Below are positions 61,763-64,000 of a stretch of 64,000 nt of DNA, one piece after another (the stretch's first letter is position 1; each line of letters opens with the position of its first letter). This stretch comes from JAICXG01 sp036494545 (GTDB lineage Bacteria; Verrucomicrobiota; Verrucomicrobiia; Chthoniobacterales; UBA10450). The stretch is from positions 186,001 to 250,000 of the forward strand of contig DASXOB010000002.1 of assembly GCA_036494545.1 (NCBI GenBank), given 5' to 3'. A program made the position numbers and the translations under genes. The notes under the pieces were generated by a model, which was not told the origin of the DNA, made no database searches, and saw only the letters and a list, made by a program, of their open reading frames with translations.

Positions 61763-62285
61763 TGCTTCCGATTTCCATATTCTTTGAAACTCCGAGACCA
61801 AGCCCAGCATGGATTGGTCGAGGCAGGTTCGAGCCTAGGTTTTCATCGACCCATCCTGAGAAAAGGTTGCTGAATGCGCCTTGCGACGCGTCCCACCACT
61901 GACGCACGCCCTTAGAATGAAGCGCCGACAAGGCCGAGCGCTCAAAGCCCTCGGTCAATTCGGGGTCGATGAAACCCAGATGGCGCTGGACGATGATCGT
62001 TTCGACCCGGCGAAATGCCATCATCATCAGGAATCTAAATCGGGCTCTTTCGTCAGGAGAAAGTTGGTCAAGCCCCGCCTGGGCCTTTATGAGCAACGGT
62101 GCGAGATCGGAGTGAGTAGCCCAGACCTCCATGGTGGAACCCATCAAAGTACTGATGGCCAGGGAGGTGGATGATTTCAGCGCAGATGTGTTCTGTCGGA
62201 GCTGCACGGCAAGATAAATGAGCGTGATGCCGACCAAGACTGCTCCAACGATCTGACTAATCGCTCCAACCGCTTCCCAGTTCAT
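61758..62285 (-). CDS. Membrane-anchored cassette protein of unknown function
   Basis: 175 residues. N-terminal helix (GAISQIVGAVLVGITLIYLAVQL) followed by a helical domain (DERARFRFLMMMAFRRVETI). Reminiscent of small DUF6082-like proteins, not certain. Start just beyond the attC. Confidence 0.7.
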   Translation of the reverse strand: MNWEAVGAISQIVGAVLVGITLIYLAVQLRQNTSALKSSTSLAISTLMGSTMEVWATHSDLAPLLIKAQAGLDQLSPDERARFRFLMMMAFRRVETIIVQRHLGFIDPELTEGFERSALSALHSKGVRQWWDASQGAFSNLFSGWVDENLGSNLPRPIHAGLGLGVSKNMEIGSS

Positions 62286-62304
62286 TCATGCACCCCCGTT
62301 GTTC

Positions 62305-62412
62305 GCCTAACGAAACCCAAGATCAGCGATCGCGCGAGCTGGAAATGATATTCGTACTCTCTGAAATCCACGCATGAAGGATCGTCCGCGGTTCGCTGTA
62401 TCCCCTGCCTAG
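62305..62412 (-). repeat. attC site
   Basis: Minus strand GCCTAGG ... GGTTTCGTTAGGC, 108 bp; left core degenerate. Shares GCGCGATCGCTGATC with the site at 50976. Confidence 0.7.
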
Positions 62413-62798
62413 GCCATTTTACGCTGTTGGTCTTTCCAGCGCTTTGCGGCCGCGTGCAAGAGATCACGAATACCGGGTCTCTCGAAATCGGAGGCTTGGG
62501 CGAAGGCGACGTAGCGATGTCGCTTGCCGGCGCCTTCGAGCAGGTTCTTGGGGTCGGCCATCTGGGCGCTTCCAACCACACCAAGCTTCACGGAAGCCTT
62601 ACTAAGAATAATCGTGCAAATGAGACCCGCATATCCCGGACCGTAGCTGTAGCCGACCACTCTCCCTGGGCGATCGAGATCCTCGCGTGCATCGGGCAGC
62701 GCCGAACGGATGACTTTGCGCAGCCGGCGCGCGACGTCCGGAACCGCGCCGGGATATTCATCGAAGAACTCCGTAACAGGATCGTGCTTTGCTTTCAT
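62409..62798 (-). CDS. DUF1801 domain protein (cassette gene)
   Basis: 129 residues: DEYPGAVPDVARRLRKVIRS, GRVVGYSYGPGYAGLICTI and LSKASVKLGVVGSA. Stop TAG in the attC. Its ATG overlaps the small upstream gene across a truncated attC. Confidence 0.82.
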   Translation of the reverse strand: MKAKHDPVTEFFDEYPGAVPDVARRLRKVIRSALPDAREDLDRPGRVVGYSYGPGYAGLICTIILSKASVKLGVVGSAQMADPKNLLEGAGKRHRYVAFAQASDFERPGIRDLLHAAAKRWKDQQRKMA

Positions 62799-62974
62799 GG
62801 GCTAGCTCTCAAGGTCGACTCCATTGATTGGTTAGACTGGTTAGCGCCAATGCCAATTGCCTGGCCGTCAAACCAGAGCTGCAAGTAATTTTGGACGAAA
62901 GTCACGGCGCTCAACTGTTCGCCCTGCAGTTCCGCGAACAGTGTTTCGGGAGACTTAGATTCCATGGCACGCAT
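62795..62974 (-). CDS. Small hypothetical protein fused into a truncated attC
   Basis: 59 residues (ATG 62974, or ATG 62965). The first 35 residues (ETLFAELQGEQLSAVTFVQN) look like the start of a longer protein; the last 25 (GANQSNQSMESTLRASP) are translated attC sequence. Probably a truncated cassette gene. Confidence 0.5.
   Translation of the reverse strand: MRAMESKSPETLFAELQGEQLSAVTFVQNYLQLWFDGQAIGIGANQSNQSMESTLRASP
62797..62837 (-). repeat. Truncated attC
   Basis: GTCTAACCAATCAATG matches the left arm of the 61080 site, but the loop and right core are gone. The next gene starts inside it. Confidence 0.65.
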
Positions 62975-62976
62975 TG

Positions 62977-63099
62977 TCCTAAAGAGACCAAGATGAGCGA
63001 CCGGCGGCGAGAGCAATCGCGGGTTTGGCTGAAACTGCGTTGTTCATCTGAAATGCAAGTATACGCCAGGCGGCGGTTCGCTCCGGTGCTCGGTTAGGC
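62977..63099 (-). repeat. attC site
   Basis: Minus strand GCCTAACCGAGCACCGG ... GTCTCTTTAGGA, 123 bp; right core has changed (TTTAGGA). Confidence 0.75.
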
Positions 63100-63154
63100 G
63101 ACCGGCGTGCCCTGCTTCCAAGCTTGGAACGAAGAATGGCGCTGTCAGACGTCA

Positions 63155-63712
63155 TTACGTCAACGTAATGCGGAAGCGCAACCCAGGCTTGCTACCAAAC
63201 TGTTGCGGTTTGATGAAGTGCTCGATCAAGACGCCTCCATTCGCCTCGATGACGCGTTGGGATGCAATGTTCTCCGGATCGGTGGTGATTTCCAGATACG
63301 GAAGGCCCACGGCCCTGGCTTCCGGAAGTATGAGGCGTAATGCTGACTTTGCATACCCAAGGCGTTGCTTCCACGGCACGACCGCGTAACCAATATGCCC
63401 TAGACAATGTGGCGGAAGCGCCGCTGTACCCAGCTGCCATCGCAACCCAATGCTTCCGCAGAACTCACCGTCCCAGAGCCAGCGCCGGAAGCCCGGGAGC
63501 CGCTTAGCCGCCGAACCGTCTGGAAGGGTAACAGGAGGACCCGTGGCTTCACGGTCTTCCAGACTGGCGAGAAACGCCGCTGCATCGGCCTGAATCCGGG
63601 AGAGCTCTTCACGTGCAGCCTCGACCCCGCGCTCGTTATCGGCAGACCATCCACGCTCGAGCGCGTCAACGTAGCTCGCGAGATATTCGGGACCGGGCCG
63701 GACGAGCTGCAT
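63155..63712 (-). CDS. GNAT-family N-acetyltransferase (cassette gene)
   Basis: 185 residues of the GNAT type with LGHIGYAVVPWKQRLGYA (acetyl-CoA loop shortened) and ITTDPENIASQRVIEANGG, a strong acetyltransferase hallmark. ATG eight bases after the attC core. Acceptor unknown. Confidence 0.9.
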   Translation of the reverse strand: MQLVRPGPEYLASYVDALERGWSADNERGVEAAREELSRIQADAAAFLASLEDREATGPPVTLPDGSAAKRLPGFRRWLWDGEFCGSIGLRWQLGTAALPPHCLGHIGYAVVPWKQRLGYAKSALRLILPEARAVGLPYLEITTDPENIASQRVIEANGGVLIEHFIKPQQFGSKPGLRFRITLT

Positions 63713-63719
63713 GTGGGCC

Positions 63720-63802
63720 GCCTAACGAGAAAAAGATGAGCTGCTGCGAGCGTGCCTTGTCTTTGGCCGAAGCGCCTTGAACGTGTAAAACTGCAGCAGC
63801 TC
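63720..63802 (-). repeat. attC site overlapping the VOC gene end
   Basis: Minus strand ends TTCTCGTTAGGC. GAGCTGCTGC and GCAGCAGCTC form a perfect 10-bp stem. The VOC gene runs through it and stops at the TAG of the core. Confidence 0.65.
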
Positions 63803-64000
63803 AACCGGTGCTCCATCGTCAAGGATGAATGCCACACGAACTCCAGGCGATGGCTCGGTCGGCGCGACCAGAACCTCTCTGCCTTTCAGGGCTTCGTCCA
63901 GATCGTCGACGGTAAAGGCGATGTGCGGAACCCTTCTGACAATCTCGGGCACGTCGCAATGCGGTTCGAACCGGATCCACTCGATCCCGTACGGACTGGT
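63722..64000 (-). CDS. VOC/glyoxalase-fold protein, C-terminal part (runs off right edge)
   Basis: The frame is open to 64000. Visible residues include YGIEWIRFE, VPHIAFTVDDLDEALKG, and GAPVELLQF, a VOC domain pattern. It ends SSSFSR at the TAG inside the attC core. The N-terminus is beyond the window. Confidence 0.82.
   Translation of the reverse strand, partial: TSPYGIEWIRFEPHCDVPEIVRRVPHIAFTVDDLDEALKGREVLVAPTEPSPGVRVAFILDDGAPVELLQFYTFKALRPKTRHARSSSSFSR

Larger units (their letters stand above)
48960..64000 (-). mobile_element. Integron-type gene cassette array (integrase not in window)
   Basis: Mostly minus-strand small genes of unrelated families, each followed by an imperfect palindrome ending in core sites RYYYAAC and GTTRRRY. 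At least a dozen such attC-like sites are seen; the cleanest are 49987-50093, 50976-51084, 54477-54595 and 61080-61204. Cassette products (DUF1801, VOC, GNAT, SdpI, MAPEG, cupin, SnoaL-like) are types common in cassettes. Polarity is right to left, so the integrase and attI should lie beyond 64 kb, unless this is an integrase-less attC cluster. The array is interrupted at 55.7-58.5 kb. Confidence 0.85.

Overview
The window reads as a GC-rich bacterial chromosome, most likely a soil Verrucomicrobiota of the Chthoniobacterales (Spartobacteria) type. That placement is an inference from the gene mix and many lineage-type hypothetical proteins; no rRNA is present to fix it. Coding density is high, with many ATGA/GTGA stop-start overlaps, and one tRNA (Phe, GAA).

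Region 1, about 1-26.8 kb, is ordinary chromosome: an ECF sigma factor fragment with a divergent periplasmic protein, an APC permease, lgt, tandem paralogous membrane proteins, a ClC channel with CBS domains, guaA behind a tiny lipoprotein, aat, tRNA-Phe, two amino-acid enzymes, galK, prfB with its programmed +1 frameshift, a translationally coupled lipid operon resembling E. coli ynbABCD plus a plsC-type acyltransferase, then a response regulator, HD, GNAT, PEP-mutase-like and GT2 genes. Region 2, 26.84-34.41 kb, is a one-directional, overlapping eight-gene surface-sugar cluster (SDR, epimerase, RmlC-like, DUF4910-type peptidase, LhgO-like oxidase, C-methyltransferase, sugar-1-P cytidylyltransferase, PIG-L deacetylase). 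Region 3, 34.41-48.8 kb, returns to chromosome: alkA-like, M23 peptidase, UDP-glucuronate epimerase-like, RRM protein, miaA-hflX-PGPGW-nth, arginase-like, two SMR half-transporters with two FemAB/GNAT-like proteins, mscS-like, acpP.

Region 4, about 48.97 kb to the right edge, is read here as an integron gene-cassette array. Small unrelated minus-strand genes (DUF1801, VOC, SdpI, MAPEG, GNAT, cupin, TlpA, MsrB, retropepsin-like and others) are separated by imperfect palindromes of about 60-170 bp that end in core sites of the RYYYAAC / GTTRRRY type, that is, attC sites. Gene starts lie 2 to about 25 bp after each core site. The array is split at 55.7-58.5 kb by a plus-strand block containing mop-modA and the tail of a duplicated zinc-ribbon gene. 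No integrase gene is in the window; cassette polarity puts any intI beyond 64 kb.

The most striking signal is a dispersed 9-mer, GCCTAACGA / TCGTTAGGC. I count 53 exact copies in the first 48.8 kb, on both strands and in several reading frames, often forcing the rare TTA leucine codon; about 0.4 copies would be expected by chance. It is absent across 26.41-34.79 kb (the sugar cluster) and from the coding parts of the cassette array. Yet the same nine bases form the recombining end of the attC sites. It behaves like an uptake-type or architecture-type genomic word, and its identity with the integron core site is the observation most worth following.
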